A stretch of DNA of 64,000 nt from Roseateles toxinivorans (GCF_004362525.1 NZ_SNXS01000002.1:248001-312000); one strand, 5' to 3'; positions 52,683 through 63,161 are shown, counted from the first letter of the stretch. Notes: generated by a model from the sequence alone, not told the origin. Made by a program: numbers and translations.

Positions 52683-54346
52683 CCGATATGCGCCGCACCC
52701 TGATGTGGGTGGTGTTCACGATGTCGCTCGTCCTGCTGTGGGACGCGTGGAACAAGCACAACGGGCAACCGTCGATGTTTGGCCCGACCCCGGCCAAGGT
52801 GGCAGCGGCCGGCTCGGCGCCGGGTGCTGCCGCGGCACTGCCTGGCGCTCTGCCAGCCTCAGGTGCTGCGGCCCTGGCCGCCGTGCCCGGCATGCCGGCC
52901 AGTGCACCGGTGGCGGCCGAGAAGGTCACCATCAGCACCGATGTGGTCAAGGCCACGCTGGACTCGCTGGGCGGCAGCCTGGTCCGCGTCGAGCTGCTCA
53001 AGCACATCGACGAGACCCACCCCAGCGGCCATGTCGTCGTGCTCGATGCCTCGGCCCAGCACATCTACAAGGCCGAAACCGGCCTGACCGGCGTGGCCGG
53101 CGCGCCCAACCACCTCAGCGCCATGACCCTGGTGCCCGGTGAGCGTGAACTGAAGGCCGGCGCCGATGCGGTGTCGGTGCGCTTCGAGTCCGCCGAGATG
53201 GCTGGCCTGAAGCTGGTCAAGACCTATACCTTCAAGCGCGGCGACTATGTTGTCGGCGTCAAGCACGAGGTCATCAACACCTCGGCCGTGCCGCTGGCCC
53301 CGCAGCTGTATGTGCAGCTGGTGCGTGATGGGTTTGTGGCCGCCAATGGCATCTTCATGGCGCCCAACAACTTCTCCGGCCCGGCGCTGTACACCGACAA
53401 GACCAAGTTCCACAAGATCGACTTCGCCGACATCGACAAGGGCAAGCTCGAGTACGAGCAGCGCGCCAACGACGGCTGGGTGGCGATGGTTCAGCATCAC
53501 TTCGCCAGCGCCTGGCTGCGCACCGGGGCCGGTGACCGCGGCTTCCATGTCAACAGGGTGCCCAACACCACGCTGGCGCAATACGCCGTCGGCATGGTGT
53601 TCCCGCTGGGCCAGATCGAGCCGGAAAAGAGCGCCGTCGCCGAAGACCAGCTCTTCATCGGCCCGACCGAAGAAAACATGCTGGCCGCCATCGCCCCCGG
53701 CCTGGAGCTGGTGCGCGACTATGGCTACCTGACCATCCTGGCCAAGCCGCTGTTCTGGCTGCTGGACCAGCTGCACAAGCTGATCGGCAACTGGGGCTGG
53801 GCCATCGTCGCCCTGGTCGTGCTGCTGAAGATCGCCTTCTACTGGCTCAACGCCAGCGCCTATCGCTCGATGGCCAAGATGAAGTCCGTCAACCCCAAGG
53901 TGATGGAGATGCGCGAGCGGCTGAAAGACAAGCCGCAGCAGATGCAGCAGGAGATGATGCGCATCTACCGCGAGGAGAAGGTCAACCCGCTGGGCGGCTG
54001 CCTGCCGATCTTCGTGCAGATGCCCTTCTTCATCGCGCTGTACTCGGTGCTGCTGTCCAGCGTCGAGATGCGCCACGCACCCTGGCTGGGCTGGATTGTC
54101 GACCTCTCGGCCAAAGACCCGTATTTCATCCTGCCGGTGCTGATGACCTTGAGCAGCCTGTTCCAGGTCTGGCTGAACCCGAAGCCGCCGGATCCCATGC
54201 AGGCCAAGATGATGTGGATGATGCCGCTGATGTTCTCGGTGATGTTCTTCGTCTTCCCGGCCGGCCTGGTGCTGTACTGGCTGACCAACAACATCCTGTC
54301 GATCGCCCAGCAGTGGATGATCAACAAGCAGTTGGGCGTGCAGTAG
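52679..54346 (+). CDS. yidC: Membrane protein insertase YidC
   Basis: The 555-residue insertase has an N-terminal membrane helix (LMWVVFTMSLVLLWDAW), a Pro/Ala linker, the large periplasmic beta domain typical of proteobacteria, and the five-helix core with PLGGCLPIFVQMPFFIALYSVL and GLVLYWLTNNILSIAQQW. It inserts or folds inner-membrane proteins with or without Sec. Start overlaps yidD (ATGA). A strong terminator follows. Confidence 0.96.
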   Translation: MTDMRRTLMWVVFTMSLVLLWDAWNKHNGQPSMFGPTPAKVAAAGSAPGAAAALPGALPASGAAALAAVPGMPASAPVAAEKVTISTDVVKATLDSLGGSLVRVELLKHIDETHPSGHVVVLDASAQHIYKAETGLTGVAGAPNHLSAMTLVPGERELKAGADAVSVRFESAEMAGLKLVKTYTFKRGDYVVGVKHEVINTSAVPLAPQLYVQLVRDGFVAANGIFMAPNNFSGPALYTDKTKFHKIDFADIDKGKLEYEQRANDGWVAMVQHHFASAWLRTGAGDRGFHVNRVPNTTLAQYAVGMVFPLGQIEPEKSAVAEDQLFIGPTEENMLAAIAPGLELVRDYGYLTILAKPLFWLLDQLHKLIGNWGWAIVALVVLLKIAFYWLNASAYRSMAKMKSVNPKVMEMRERLKDKPQQMQQEMMRIYREEKVNPLGGCLPIFVQMPFFIALYSVLLSSVEMRHAPWLGWIVDLSAKDPYFILPVLMTLSSLFQVWLNPKPPDPMQAKMMWMMPLMFSVMFFVFPAGLVLYWLTNNILSIAQQWMINKQLGVQ

Positions 54347-54366
54347 CACTGCCCCTGCCCCGCACC

Positions 54367-54400
54367 AAACCCCGCGTATCGAAAGAACGCGGGGTTTTTT
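54367..54400 (+). terminator. Rho-independent terminator after yidC
   Basis: An 11-bp perfect stem AAACCCCGCGT / ACGCGGGGTTT around a 9-nt loop followed by T residues, 20 bp after the yidC stop and 28 bp before mnmE. It separates mnmE from the rpmH-yidC unit or acts as an attenuator. Confidence 0.9.
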
Positions 54401-54427
54401 CATGTCCGCTTCGGTGAGAATCAAATC

Positions 54428-55795
54428 ATGCTGTCACGCCACCTTGACCCCATCGTCGCCATTGCCACCGCGCCAGGCCGCGGCGCCGTCGGCATCGTCC
54501 GCGCCTCGGGCAAGGACCTGACCGCACTGGTGGACACCCTCTGCGGCCGCTCGCTGAAGGCCCGGGAAGCCACCTACCTGCCCTTTCTGGCCGCCGATGG
54601 CCAGGCCATAGACCAGGGCCTGGCCCTGCTGTTCCCGGCCCCGCATTCCTACACCGGCGAGACGGTGCTGGAGCTGCAGGCCCACGGTGGCCCGGTAGTG
54701 CTGCAGCTCTTGCTGGCCCGCTGCCTAGAGGTCGGCAATGGCCTGGGCCTGCGCCTGGCTGAGCCCGGCGAGTTCACGCAACGCGCCTTCATGAACGGCA
54801 AGCTGGACCTGGCCCAGGCCGAGGCCGTCAGCGACCTGATCGACGCCAGCACCGAGGCGGCGGCCCGCAGCGCCAGCCGCGCGCTGGGCGGCGCCATGTC
54901 GGCCGAGGTCGGTGAGCTGCGCGACGCGCTGATCAAGCTGCGCATGCTGGTCGAGGCGACCTTGGACTTCCCCGAGGAAGAGATCGACTTCCTGCAGCAG
55001 GCCGATGCGCTGGGGCAGCTCGCGCGCCTGATGTCCCGGCTCGACGCCGTGCTCGACCGCACCCGCCAGGGCGCCCTGCTGCGCGAGGGCATCAAGGTCG
55101 TGCTGGCCGGGCAACCGAACGTGGGCAAGAGCTCGCTGCTCAACGCGCTGGCCGGTGCCGAGCTGGCCATCGTCACCGCCATTCCCGGCACCACCCGCGA
55201 CAAGGTCAGCCAGACGATACAGATCGAAGGCGTGCCCCTGCATGTGATCGACACCGCCGGCCTGCGCGACGCGCACGACGAGGTCGAGCGCATCGGCGTG
55301 GCGCGCAGCTGGGACGCCATCGCCGACGCCGACGTGATCCTGTTCCTGCGCGACCTGACGCGCATTGGCGAGGCGGCCTACGACGCTGATGACCAGGCGA
55401 TCGCCCTGCGCATAGGCCAGGGCTCACGCGTGCTGCAGGTCTTCAACAAGGCCGATGCGGTGCCAGGTCTTGCCTTGCCCGATGGCGCCCTGAGCCTGTC
55501 GGCCAAGACCAGCGCCGGCATCGCCGATCTGCGCCAGCGTCTGCTGCAACAGGTCGGCTGGCACGCCACGCCCGAAGGCGTCTACATCGCCCGCCAGCGC
55601 CATGTCTCGGCGCTGCAGCGCACGCGGGAGCACCTGGATCTGGCTCAGGACATGGCCACCTTGCCGGTGCCCGCGCTGGATCTGCTGGCCGAGGAGCTGC
55701 GCCTGGCCCATGACGCCCTGGGCGAAATCACCGGCGCGTTCACGCCGGATGATTTGCTCGGAGAAATCTTCAGCCGCTTCTGTATAGGCAAATGA
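54428..55795 (+). CDS. mnmE: tRNA modification GTPase MnmE (TrmE)
   Basis: The 455-residue partner of MnmG. The N-terminal folate-binding domain begins [22 protein letters not shown]; the inserted G domain shows [21 protein letters not shown] and FNKAD (NKxD); the C terminus ends with the catalytic CIGK. It controls wobble uridine modification by K+-dependent GTP hydrolysis. mnmG is on the other side of the origin, not next to it. Confidence 0.97.
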   Translation: MLSRHLDPIVAIATAPGRGAVGIVRASGKDLTALVDTLCGRSLKAREATYLPFLAADGQAIDQGLALLFPAPHSYTGETVLELQAHGGPVVLQLLLARCLEVGNGLGLRLAEPGEFTQRAFMNGKLDLAQAEAVSDLIDASTEAAARSASRALGGAMSAEVGELRDALIKLRMLVEATLDFPEEEIDFLQQADALGQLARLMSRLDAVLDRTRQGALLREGIKVVLAGQPNVGKSSLLNALAGAELAIVTAIPGTTRDKVSQTIQIEGVPLHVIDTAGLRDAHDEVERIGVARSWDAIADADVILFLRDLTRIGEAAYDADDQAIALRIGQGSRVLQVFNKADAVPGLALPDGALSLSAKTSAGIADLRQRLLQQVGWHATPEGVYIARQRHVSALQRTREHLDLAQDMATLPVPALDLLAEELRLAHDALGEITGAFTPDDLLGEIFSRFCIGK

Positions 55796-55826
55796 CAGTA
55801 CTTCCTAGACGATCTATCGGTAGCAG

Positions 55827-57470
55827 TTAGGCCGGAACGACCACCTGCTCATCCAACCACCCTCGCCGCAGCTCCGGCACCGAGCGGGCCAGCAGCTCGT
55901 AGTAGGGGTGGTGCGGGCCGCGTTCGTAGTCGGCGCGGGCCACCTGGGCGAGTTTGCGGCCGTGCTGCATGACGACGATTTCGTCGCAGACGGAGCGGAC
56001 GGTGTGCAGGTCGTGGCTGATGAACAGATAGGACAGGCCCAGCTCGCGGCGCAGCTCGGCGATCAGGTCCAGCACGGCGGCGCCGACCACGGTGTCCAGT
56101 GCCGAGGTGACCTCGTCGCAGAGGATCAAGTCGGGCTCGGCAGCCAGCGCGCGGGCCAGGTTGACGCGCTGCTTCTGCCCACCGGACAGGCCGCCGGGCA
56201 GGCGCTGCGCGGCGCTTGACGGCAGCTTGACCAGGTCCAGCAGCTCGGCGATGCGCTTCTGCAGTGCCGCGCCGCTGAGGCCCTTGTAGAACTGCAGCGG
56301 TCGGGCCAGGATGCGCTCGATGCTGTGTGACGGGTTCAGCGCCGTGTCGGCCATCTGGAACACGATCTGCACCTTGCGCAGCTCGTCCTTGCTGCGCTGG
56401 GCCAGCGTGGGCGGCAGGGCCTTGCCGTTGAACAACATCTGGCCCTTGCTCGGCGCGATCAGGCCGGCGATGGCGCGTGCCAGGGTGGTCTTGCCCGAGC
56501 CCGACTCGCCGATCACGCCTATGGCCTGGCCGCGGTAGAGCTTCAGGTTGATGTCTTCCAATATCAGGATGGCCGGCTTGCCCTGCTTGTCGACAGCGCC
56601 ATAGCCGGCCGACAGGTTCTTCACCTCCAGCAGCGGCTGGCTGCTGCCGGCCTCGGCCGAGCATTGGCCGCCCTCGCGCTCGCGCGGCCGCGCCGCGGCC
56701 AGCAGGCATTGGGTGTAGTCGTTGACCGGAGCGGTGATGATCTGCTCGGTGGCGCCCATCTCTCGCATCGTGCCGTCACGCAGCACCAGGATGTGGTCGG
56801 CCATCTGGGCCACGACGGCCAGGTCATGGCTGACGTAGACGGCGGTGGCACGCCGCTCGCGCACCACGCGGCGGAAGGCACGCAGCACCTCGATCTGGGT
56901 CGTCACGTCCAGCGCCGTGGTCGGCTCGTCCAAGATCACCAGATCGGGATCGCTGATCAGCGCCATCGCCGCCATCAGCCGCTGCAGCTGGCCTCCGGAG
57001 ACCTGGTGGGGGTAGCGCGAGCCGATGTGGTCCGGGTCCGGCAGCGCCAGTTCGCGGAACAGCTCGACGGCCTTGACCTCGGCCTGCTCGCGCGGCAACA
57101 GCTTGTGTATCAGCGCGGGCTCGATGACCTGGTCCATGATGGTCCGCGAGGGGTTGAACGAGGCGGCGGCGCTCTGCGCGATATAGGCCACCGTGCGGCC
57201 GCGCAGCGCGCGCTGCTGCGGCTCGCTCAGCGCCAGCACATCGGTGTCGCCGATGGTGACGCTGCCGCCGGCGATGCGGCAGCCGTGCCGCGCATAGCCC
57301 ATCAAGGCCAGGGCGGTGGTGGTCTTGCCCGAGCCGGACTCGCCGATCAGGGCCAGCACCTCGCCGGGGGCAATTGTGAAGTTCAGGTTGTCGACGATGG
57401 CCTGCTCGCCGCCGCCGTTGGCTTTGTCGACGACGATGCGCAGGCCGCGCACGGTGACCGGCGCGCCCAT
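55827..57470 (-). CDS. Dpp/Opp-type ABC transporter, fused dual ATPase
   Basis: A 547-residue protein carrying both nucleotide-binding domains of a peptide-type importer (equivalent to DppD plus DppF). First half: GESGSGKTT (about residue 42), signature VSGGQLQR and LVILDEPTTALD. Second half: GESGSGKTT again (about 330), LSGGQKQR and LILCDEVTSALD. The linker contains YTQCLLAAARPRE, the DppD-type oligopeptide tail. It closes a cluster with two permeases and a solute-binding protein, overlapping the permease gene by one base. Confidence 0.92.
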   Translation of the reverse strand: MGAPVTVRGLRIVVDKANGGGEQAIVDNLNFTIAPGEVLALIGESGSGKTTTALALMGYARHGCRIAGGSVTIGDTDVLALSEPQQRALRGRTVAYIAQSAAASFNPSRTIMDQVIEPALIHKLLPREQAEVKAVELFRELALPDPDHIGSRYPHQVSGGQLQRLMAAMALISDPDLVILDEPTTALDVTTQIEVLRAFRRVVRERRATAVYVSHDLAVVAQMADHILVLRDGTMREMGATEQIITAPVNDYTQCLLAAARPREREGGQCSAEAGSSQPLLEVKNLSAGYGAVDKQGKPAILILEDINLKLYRGQAIGVIGESGSGKTTLARAIAGLIAPSKGQMLFNGKALPPTLAQRSKDELRKVQIVFQMADTALNPSHSIERILARPLQFYKGLSGAALQKRIAELLDLVKLPSSAAQRLPGGLSGGQKQRVNLARALAAEPDLILCDEVTSALDTVVGAAVLDLIAELRRELGLSYLFISHDLHTVRSVCDEIVVMQHGRKLAQVARADYERGPHHPYYELLARSVPELRRGWLDEQVVVPA

Positions 57471-58339
57471 CAGTGCACCCCGCCTTCGCGGGCCGCGCGG
57501 CCCGGCAGATTGTCGATCAGCAGGTTCACCGCGATCGTCAGGCTGGCGATGGCCAGGGCCGGGGCGATGATGGCGGCGCCGCCGGTGGGCAGGGCGCCGA
57601 TGTTCTCGCGCACCAGCGAACCCCAGTCGGCCGCCGGCGGCTGCACGCCCAGGCCCAGAAAGCTCAGCGAGGCCAGGAGCAGCACGACGTAGACGAAGCG
57701 CAGGCCCAGGTCGGCCAGCATCGGGTTGATGATGTTGGGCAGAATCTCCTGCAGCATGATGTACAGCCGGCCCTCGCCGCGCGTGCGGGCCACGACCACA
57801 TAGTCCATCGCGTTGATGTTGACGGCCAGCGACCGCGCGATGCGGTAGGCGCCGGGCACGTAGATGATGGCTGCCGTCAAGACCAGCATGGGCAGCGAGG
57901 AGCCGAAGGCCGCCACCATGATCAGGGCCAGCATCTTCGACGGGATCGAGGTCAGCGTGTCGATGGCGCGGCTGAGGGTGCCGTCCAGCCAGGGTGCGCT
58001 GGAGGCTGCCAGCAGGGCCAGCACGGTGCCGGTGCTGCTGGCGGCCAGGGTGGCGATCAGGGCCACGCCCACCGTGTAGCGGGCGCCCTCGATCACGCGG
58101 GCCAGCATGTCGCGGCCCAGGTAGTCGGTGCCCAGCCAGTGCTGTGCGCTGATGCTGGCGAACACATCGCCGGCACCCATGTCGCTGCCGCCCTGGCCCA
58201 TCAGGCTGGGGCCGATCAGGGCCGCCAGCATCCAGGCCAGCAGCACGGCCAGGCCGAGCAGGCCGGGCCAGCTCATCGAAGGCAGGCGTCGCCGCGCACG
58301 GGGTGCGGGCTCGGCTGCGGTGGGTGTCAGGGTGGACAT
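57470..58339 (-). CDS. ABC transporter permease, DppC/OppC type
   Basis: The 289-residue permease has six membrane helices. The first lies at residues ~25-45 (LLGLAVLLAWMLAALIGP), followed by a periplasmic segment with QHWLGTDYLGRDMLARVIEGARYTV, which is the conserved OppC loop, and the EAA motif around ARTRGEGRLYIMLQEILPNIINP. It forms the heterodimeric channel with the next permease. Confidence 0.93.
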   Translation of the reverse strand: MSTLTPTAAEPAPRARRRLPSMSWPGLLGLAVLLAWMLAALIGPSLMGQGGSDMGAGDVFASISAQHWLGTDYLGRDMLARVIEGARYTVGVALIATLAASSTGTVLALLAASSAPWLDGTLSRAIDTLTSIPSKMLALIMVAAFGSSLPMLVLTAAIIYVPGAYRIARSLAVNINAMDYVVVARTRGEGRLYIMLQEILPNIINPMLADLGLRFVYVVLLLASLSFLGLGVQPPAADWGSLVRENIGALPTGGAAIIAPALAIASLTIAVNLLIDNLPGRAAREGGVH

Positions 58340-58355
58340 GGATGGATGCCTTGAT

Positions 58356-59312
58356 TCAGCGATGGCGAAGGCGGGGATTGGCGACGATGCTGCAGATGTC
58401 GGCCAGGGTGACCAGCAGCAGATAGACGGCGCAGAACAGCATCGCGCAGGTCTGCACCAGGGGCATGTCGCGCTGGCTGACCCCGTCCACCATCAGGCTG
58501 GCGATGCCGGGGTAGTTGAAGATGGTCTCGACGATGATCACGCCGCCCAGCAGATAGGACATCGACAGCGCCACCGCATTGGCGATGGGCCCGATCGCAT
58601 TGGGCAACGCATGGGCCAGCACCATGCGCGTCGGCGAGGCGCCCTTGAGCCTGACCATCTCGATATAGGGCGCGCGCAGCTGGTCCACCACCGCTGCGCG
58701 GGTCATGCGCATCATCTGCGCCATCGTCACGCAACACAGGCTCAAGACCGGCATGGCGAAGGCGCGCAGCATCTGGCCGATCGAGTCGACACTGCTGCTG
58801 TACGACAGCGCCGGCAGCCAGCGCAGCTCCACCGCGAAGATCAGCACCGCCAGGGTGGCGACCAGAAACTCCGGCACCGAGACCACGGCCACCGCGCCCG
58901 AGCTGGCGATGCGGTCGAACCAGGAGCCGCGCCACATCGCCGAGGCAATGCCCAGCGCCAGCGCCAGCGGCACGGCAATGGCCGCGGTGATGGCCGCCAG
59001 CTTGACCGAGTTGGGCAGCCGGCTGGAGATCATGTCGGCCACCGGCATGTGCGTGACGACCGACAGCCCCGGGTTGCCCTTGACCATGCCCGACAGCCAC
59101 TCCCAGTAGCGCTGATAGGCCGGCACGTTCAGGCCCATCTGCTCGCGCAGCGCCTTCAGCGATTCGGCCGTGGCCTCCTGGCCCAGCTGGGCCTGCGCCG
59201 CATCGCCGGGCAGCAGCGCCGTGATCGTGAACACGACTGCCGACACCACCAGCAGCGAGACCAGGGCCATCGCCAGCCGGTTGACGATGAGTCGCAGTAT
59301 CAGCAGGTTCAT
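58356..59312 (-). CDS. ABC transporter permease, DppB/OppB type
   Basis: The 318-residue permease has six membrane helices; the first is at residues 10-35 (LAMALVSLLVVSAVVFTITALLPGD) and the EAA loop is at VRLKGASPTRMVLAHALPNAIGP. It precedes the DppC-type gene by 16 bp and follows the solute-binding protein by 22 bp, the normal order. Confidence 0.93.
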   Translation of the reverse strand: MNLLILRLIVNRLAMALVSLLVVSAVVFTITALLPGDAAQAQLGQEATAESLKALREQMGLNVPAYQRYWEWLSGMVKGNPGLSVVTHMPVADMISSRLPNSVKLAAITAAIAVPLALALGIASAMWRGSWFDRIASSGAVAVVSVPEFLVATLAVLIFAVELRWLPALSYSSSVDSIGQMLRAFAMPVLSLCCVTMAQMMRMTRAAVVDQLRAPYIEMVRLKGASPTRMVLAHALPNAIGPIANAVALSMSYLLGGVIIVETIFNYPGIASLMVDGVSQRDMPLVQTCAMLFCAVYLLLVTLADICSIVANPRLRHR

Positions 59313-59334
59313 GATGGCCTATGCCTATGTGCGT

Positions 59335-60954
59335 TCAGGCGTCGAGCCAGACGTGCTCGCCGAAGGAATAGCCCATCAGCCCGCCCAGCGGAATCGGCGC
59401 CAGGCCCTTGAGCTTGGTCGAGTGGCCGTCCAGGCTGGCCAGGAACAGCGGGATGCCGATGCCTGCCTCATGGTGGATCATGGTCTGCATATCGGCATAC
59501 ATCTGCTTGCGCTTGGCCAGATCGGTCTCGGCGCGGGCACCGATCAGCAACTGGTCGAACTTGTCGTTCTTCCAGCGCGACTCGTTCCAGGCCGCATCGG
59601 ACTTGAACAGCAGCGTCAGCAGCGTGTCGGCGCTGGGGCGCGGGTTGATGTTGCCGAAGCCCACCGGGCTGTTGAGCCAGTGGTTGGCCCAGTAGCCATC
59701 AGCCGGCATGCGCTTGACGTCGAGGTTCAGGCCGACGCGCTGGGCCGCCTGCTGCAGCACCAGCGCCGTCTCGACCGAATACATCGCGGCCGGCGAGACC
59801 ACCACCGGGATCGCCGCGCTGCTCAGATTCGCCTTCTTCAGATGGAACTTGGCCTTCTCGGGGTCATAGGGGCGCTGCGGCAGGCCGGCGAAGTGGAAGC
59901 GGTTGGTCGGGTCGATGGGCTGGTCGTTGGCGACCACGGCATGGCCCAGTGCAATCGACTTCTTCATCTGCTCACGGTCGAACAGATGCTTCATCGCCAG
60001 CACGAAGTCGGGGTTGGCGCCAGGGCCCATATCGCGGCGCATGATCAGGTCGGAGTACTGGCCCGACTGGGTGCTGAACACGGCATAGCCGGCCGCACCC
60101 TTGATGCGGTCCACCGAACGGGGGTTGACCGAAGCCACCAGGTCCAGGTCTCCCGACAGCAGCGCATTGACGCGGGCGCCCTCGTCGCCGATGCCGACGA
60201 ACTCGATCTCGTCCAAATAGGGGCGACCGGGCCTCCAGTAGGCCTCGTTGCGCACCGCGATCGAGCGCACGCCGGGCTTGAATTCCTTCAGCTTGTAGGG
60301 CCCGGTGCCGATGCCGGTCGAGAAGTCCGTCGTGCCGTCCTTGACGATCAGGAAGTGGAAGGTGCCCAGAATCACCGGCAGGTCGGCGTTAGGGGCGCTC
60401 AGCGTGATCGTCACCTCGTTGGCGCCGCTGGCCTTGACGGTGTCGATCTGGTCGGCCAGCGCCTTGGCCTTCGATGCAGTGGCGGCGTCCTTGTGGCGCG
60501 AGATCGAGAACACCACGTCGGCCGGCGTCAGCGGCTTGCCGTCGTGGAACATCACGCCCTTGCGCAGCTTGAAGATCCAGGTCTTGGCGTCCTTGGTCGT
60601 GAACTCCTCGGCCAGCGAGGGCTGCGGCGTCAGGCTGCCGTCCAGCGAGGTCAGGCCGTTGTAGAGCATGGTGCCGCGCGAGTAGTCGGTCTGGTTCGAC
60701 ATCTTGGCCGGGTCCAGCGTGTCGGTGATCGCCGCGGTGGCGCCGGCCACGCGTATCTTGCCGCCGCGCTTCGGCGTCTGCGCATGGGCCGACAGCGCCG
60801 TGCCCGCCAGGCCGCCGGCCAGGCCGATCTGCATGCCCCCGGCCATCAGCATGGTGAGGATGTCGCGTCGCGTGGCGCCACGTTTCAGCGCATCCATCAT
60901 GCGGGTGCTTTCCTGGGGACCGACTAGGTCTAGCAGTTGCTTGCTCTCGTTCAT
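59335..60954 (-). CDS. Extracellular solute-binding protein family 5
   Basis: The 539-residue protein has a long N-terminal region with a twin-arginine stretch TRRDILTMLMAGGMQIGLAGG and cleavage near AHAQ, suggesting Tat export. The mature part follows family 5 (dipeptide, oligopeptide, nickel binding): SLAEEFTTKDAKTWIFKLRKGVMFHDGKPLTPADVVFS is the family hallmark. It would deliver the ligand to the permeases. The ligand could be a peptide or an amine-containing compound, given the oxidoreductase and aldehyde dehydrogenase upstream. Confidence 0.9.
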   Translation of the reverse strand: MNESKQLLDLVGPQESTRMMDALKRGATRRDILTMLMAGGMQIGLAGGLAGTALSAHAQTPKRGGKIRVAGATAAITDTLDPAKMSNQTDYSRGTMLYNGLTSLDGSLTPQPSLAEEFTTKDAKTWIFKLRKGVMFHDGKPLTPADVVFSISRHKDAATASKAKALADQIDTVKASGANEVTITLSAPNADLPVILGTFHFLIVKDGTTDFSTGIGTGPYKLKEFKPGVRSIAVRNEAYWRPGRPYLDEIEFVGIGDEGARVNALLSGDLDLVASVNPRSVDRIKGAAGYAVFSTQSGQYSDLIMRRDMGPGANPDFVLAMKHLFDREQMKKSIALGHAVVANDQPIDPTNRFHFAGLPQRPYDPEKAKFHLKKANLSSAAIPVVVSPAAMYSVETALVLQQAAQRVGLNLDVKRMPADGYWANHWLNSPVGFGNINPRPSADTLLTLLFKSDAAWNESRWKNDKFDQLLIGARAETDLAKRKQMYADMQTMIHHEAGIGIPLFLASLDGHSTKLKGLAPIPLGGLMGYSFGEHVWLDA

Positions 60955-61004
60955 GCTTTTCTCCTGGACAGAGTGATGTACTACAAACAGTGGCGGTTGG
61001 CGAC

Positions 61005-62294
61005 TCAGGACACCATGTCCTTGAGGCGGTAATAAAGCCCTACCGCGGGCAAAAACCAGGGCGGGCCGAGGTGGCCGGGTATGGCGGGCCAGGGCCGGTC
61101 GCGCCAGGGGTTGGCGGCGGCGTTGCCCAGCATCGTCTCGGCCATGCGCTCGCCCATATGCACCGACATCTGCGTGCCGTGCCCGCTGTAGCCCAGCGAG
61201 TAATAGAGCCCGTCGCGCTCGCCGGCATGGGGCAGGCGGTCCTGGCTCATATCGACCAGGCCGCCCCAGCAGTAATCGATCCGCACGTCGGCCAGTTGCG
61301 GAAAGATTTCAGCCAGGCCTCGCTTGAGGATCTCGCCGCTCTTCTGGTCCGATGTCGGGCTGGAGATCGCAAAGCGCGCACGGCCGCCGAACACCAGCCG
61401 GTGATCGGGTGTCATGCGGAAATAGTGGTGGATATTGGCCACCGTCACATAGGTGCGGCGCCCGGCCAGCAGCGCCTGGGCCCGCTCAGGCCCCAGCGGC
61501 TCGGTGACGACGATGAAGCTGCCGATGCCGACGATGCGCCGGCGCAGCCAGCCAAAGGTGCCGTAGCCGCCATGCAGGCTGGCGCCGGTGGCCAGCAGCA
61601 CCTGCCTGGCGCGCACCGTGCCGCGCGGCGTGTGCACCAGGTGCTCGTGGCCCTGCCCTTGCCGCTGCAGCTTCAGCACCGGTGTGTTCAGGTGGATCTG
61701 CGCGCCGCTGCGCTGGGCCGCCTGGCCCAGGCCGGCGGCAAAGCGGCCCATATGCATCTGCGCGCTCTTCTTCTGCAGCAGGCCGCCAACGAAACGATCA
61801 CTGGCCACCTCGTCGCGCACGCGGCTCGCATCCAGCAGCTCGACGTCCGGATCGACCTCGCGTGCCAGCCGCTCGCAGCTGCGGGCCAGGGCCTCGTAGT
61901 GCGCCGGCTTGGTGGCCAGCTTCAGCTTGCCGTTGCGCTGGAAGTCGCAGTCGATCTGCTCGTCCTGCACCAGCCGGGCGACGGTGTCCACCGCCGCATC
62001 GAACTCGCGGTACCAGGCCCGGGCCTTGTCGACGCCGTACTGGTCGGCCGCCGCGGCATAGTCCACCGCCAGGCCGTTGTTCACATGGCCGCCATTGCGC
62101 CCCGAGGCCTCCTTGGCGACGCGGTCGCAGGCCTCCAGCACTACTACCTGCGCACCGCGCTTGGCGAGGCTGCGCGCCGCCGACAGGCCGGTGAAGCCGC
62201 CGCCGACGATCACCACGTCGGCGCTGGCCGGCAGGTCTGCCGCGGCCGGCTGGAAGGCCGGCGCCGAATCGGTCCAGTAGGAGTCGAGCTTCAT
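61005..62294 (-). CDS. FAD-dependent amine oxidoreductase, PuuB/OrdL-like (DAO family)
   Basis: A 429-residue flavoenzyme of the D-amino-acid-oxidase family. The FAD site is VVIVGGGFTGLSAARSLAKRG near residues 28-48; ASGRNGGHVNNGL and the closing YSLGYSGHGTQMSVHMGERMAE are typical of gamma-glutamylputrescine oxidoreductase (PuuB) and OrdL. It would convert an amine or glutamylated amine to an aldehyde. MKLDSYWTDSAP at 62294 is the family start. The aldehyde dehydrogenase upstream is the expected next enzyme. Confidence 0.85.
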   Translation of the reverse strand: MKLDSYWTDSAPAFQPAAADLPASADVVIVGGGFTGLSAARSLAKRGAQVVVLEACDRVAKEASGRNGGHVNNGLAVDYAAAADQYGVDKARAWYREFDAAVDTVARLVQDEQIDCDFQRNGKLKLATKPAHYEALARSCERLAREVDPDVELLDASRVRDEVASDRFVGGLLQKKSAQMHMGRFAAGLGQAAQRSGAQIHLNTPVLKLQRQGQGHEHLVHTPRGTVRARQVLLATGASLHGGYGTFGWLRRRIVGIGSFIVVTEPLGPERAQALLAGRRTYVTVANIHHYFRMTPDHRLVFGGRARFAISSPTSDQKSGEILKRGLAEIFPQLADVRIDYCWGGLVDMSQDRLPHAGERDGLYYSLGYSGHGTQMSVHMGERMAETMLGNAAANPWRDRPWPAIPGHLGPPWFLPAVGLYYRLKDMVS

Positions 62295-62307
62295 GGCGTG
62301 ACGAGTG

Positions 62308-62973
62308 TCAGAGACCGACCACGCCGGCCAAGCCGCCGATGTCGGCGATCTCGACATAGTTGTAGGCCGGGTTGCCCGGGCCATGGCCGCGGTTCACGAA
62401 GACCTTGTTCTTGATGCCCAGATCGTCGGCCGACATCAGGTCGTAGCGCAGGCTGGACGACACATGCAGCAGGTCTTCGGGATTGGCGTTCAGCGAGTCC
62501 AGCATGTACTCGAAGGCCTTCAGCCGCGGCTTGTAGGCCTGGGCCTGCTGGGCGGTGTAGACGCGGTGGAAGGGCGCGCCGAGCAGGGCCACGTTCTTCT
62601 GGATCTGGTCGTCGGCGGCGTTGGACAGGATCACCAACGGAATCTCGTGAGCGATCTTCGACAGGCCCGCGGCCACGTCGGCGTGCGGCGTCCAGGTCGG
62701 CACGGCGTCGTAGTACTGCTGGGCCTCATGGTCGAAGTACTGGATGCCCCATTTCTTGCACAGACGGCGCACGGCGTTCTTCAGCACGTCCTGGTAGGGC
62801 TGCCAGTCACCGAGCACCTCGTCGAAGCGGTAGGCGCTGAAGTCGGCGATGAACTGGTTCATCTGCTCGGGCTTGATGCGGTCGGCATAAATGTCGCGCG
62901 TCATCTCGGTCATGCGAAAGCGCGTCAAGGTGCCGTAGCAGTCGAAGGTGATGTATTTGGGGCGGAAGGTCAT
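62308..62973 (-). CDS. HAD-superfamily hydrolase, haloacid dehalogenase type II-like
   Basis: A 221-residue HAD enzyme. Motif I is FDCYGTLT (nucleophile Asp10), motif II VILSNAADD, motif III lysine in YKPRLKAF, and motif IV in HVSSSLRYDLMSADDLGI. The dehalogenase-like order of motifs puts it near haloacid dehalogenase type II, but the natural substrate in this cluster is unknown; it may be a phosphate ester. It sits 13 bp before the FAD oxidoreductase. Confidence 0.85.
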   Translation of the reverse strand: MTFRPKYITFDCYGTLTRFRMTEMTRDIYADRIKPEQMNQFIADFSAYRFDEVLGDWQPYQDVLKNAVRRLCKKWGIQYFDHEAQQYYDAVPTWTPHADVAAGLSKIAHEIPLVILSNAADDQIQKNVALLGAPFHRVYTAQQAQAYKPRLKAFEYMLDSLNANPEDLLHVSSSLRYDLMSADDLGIKNKVFVNRGHGPGNPAYNYVEIADIGGLAGVVGL

Positions 62974-63161
62974 GGGGTGTTTCCTCTGATCACTGGTGCA
63001 AAAACAGCCGGCTCACATTGCTTGTCATCAGGATTTCATTGAAGCATGTGAACAAAATAGAAATGCGGGGTATTGGCCGGGGGCGGCACACAAAACTGTG
63101 GTTTGGGCGGCCCGCCTCGGCATAGCCTGCGGCGCGCTCGTCGGGGGTGCGGCGGCGCACT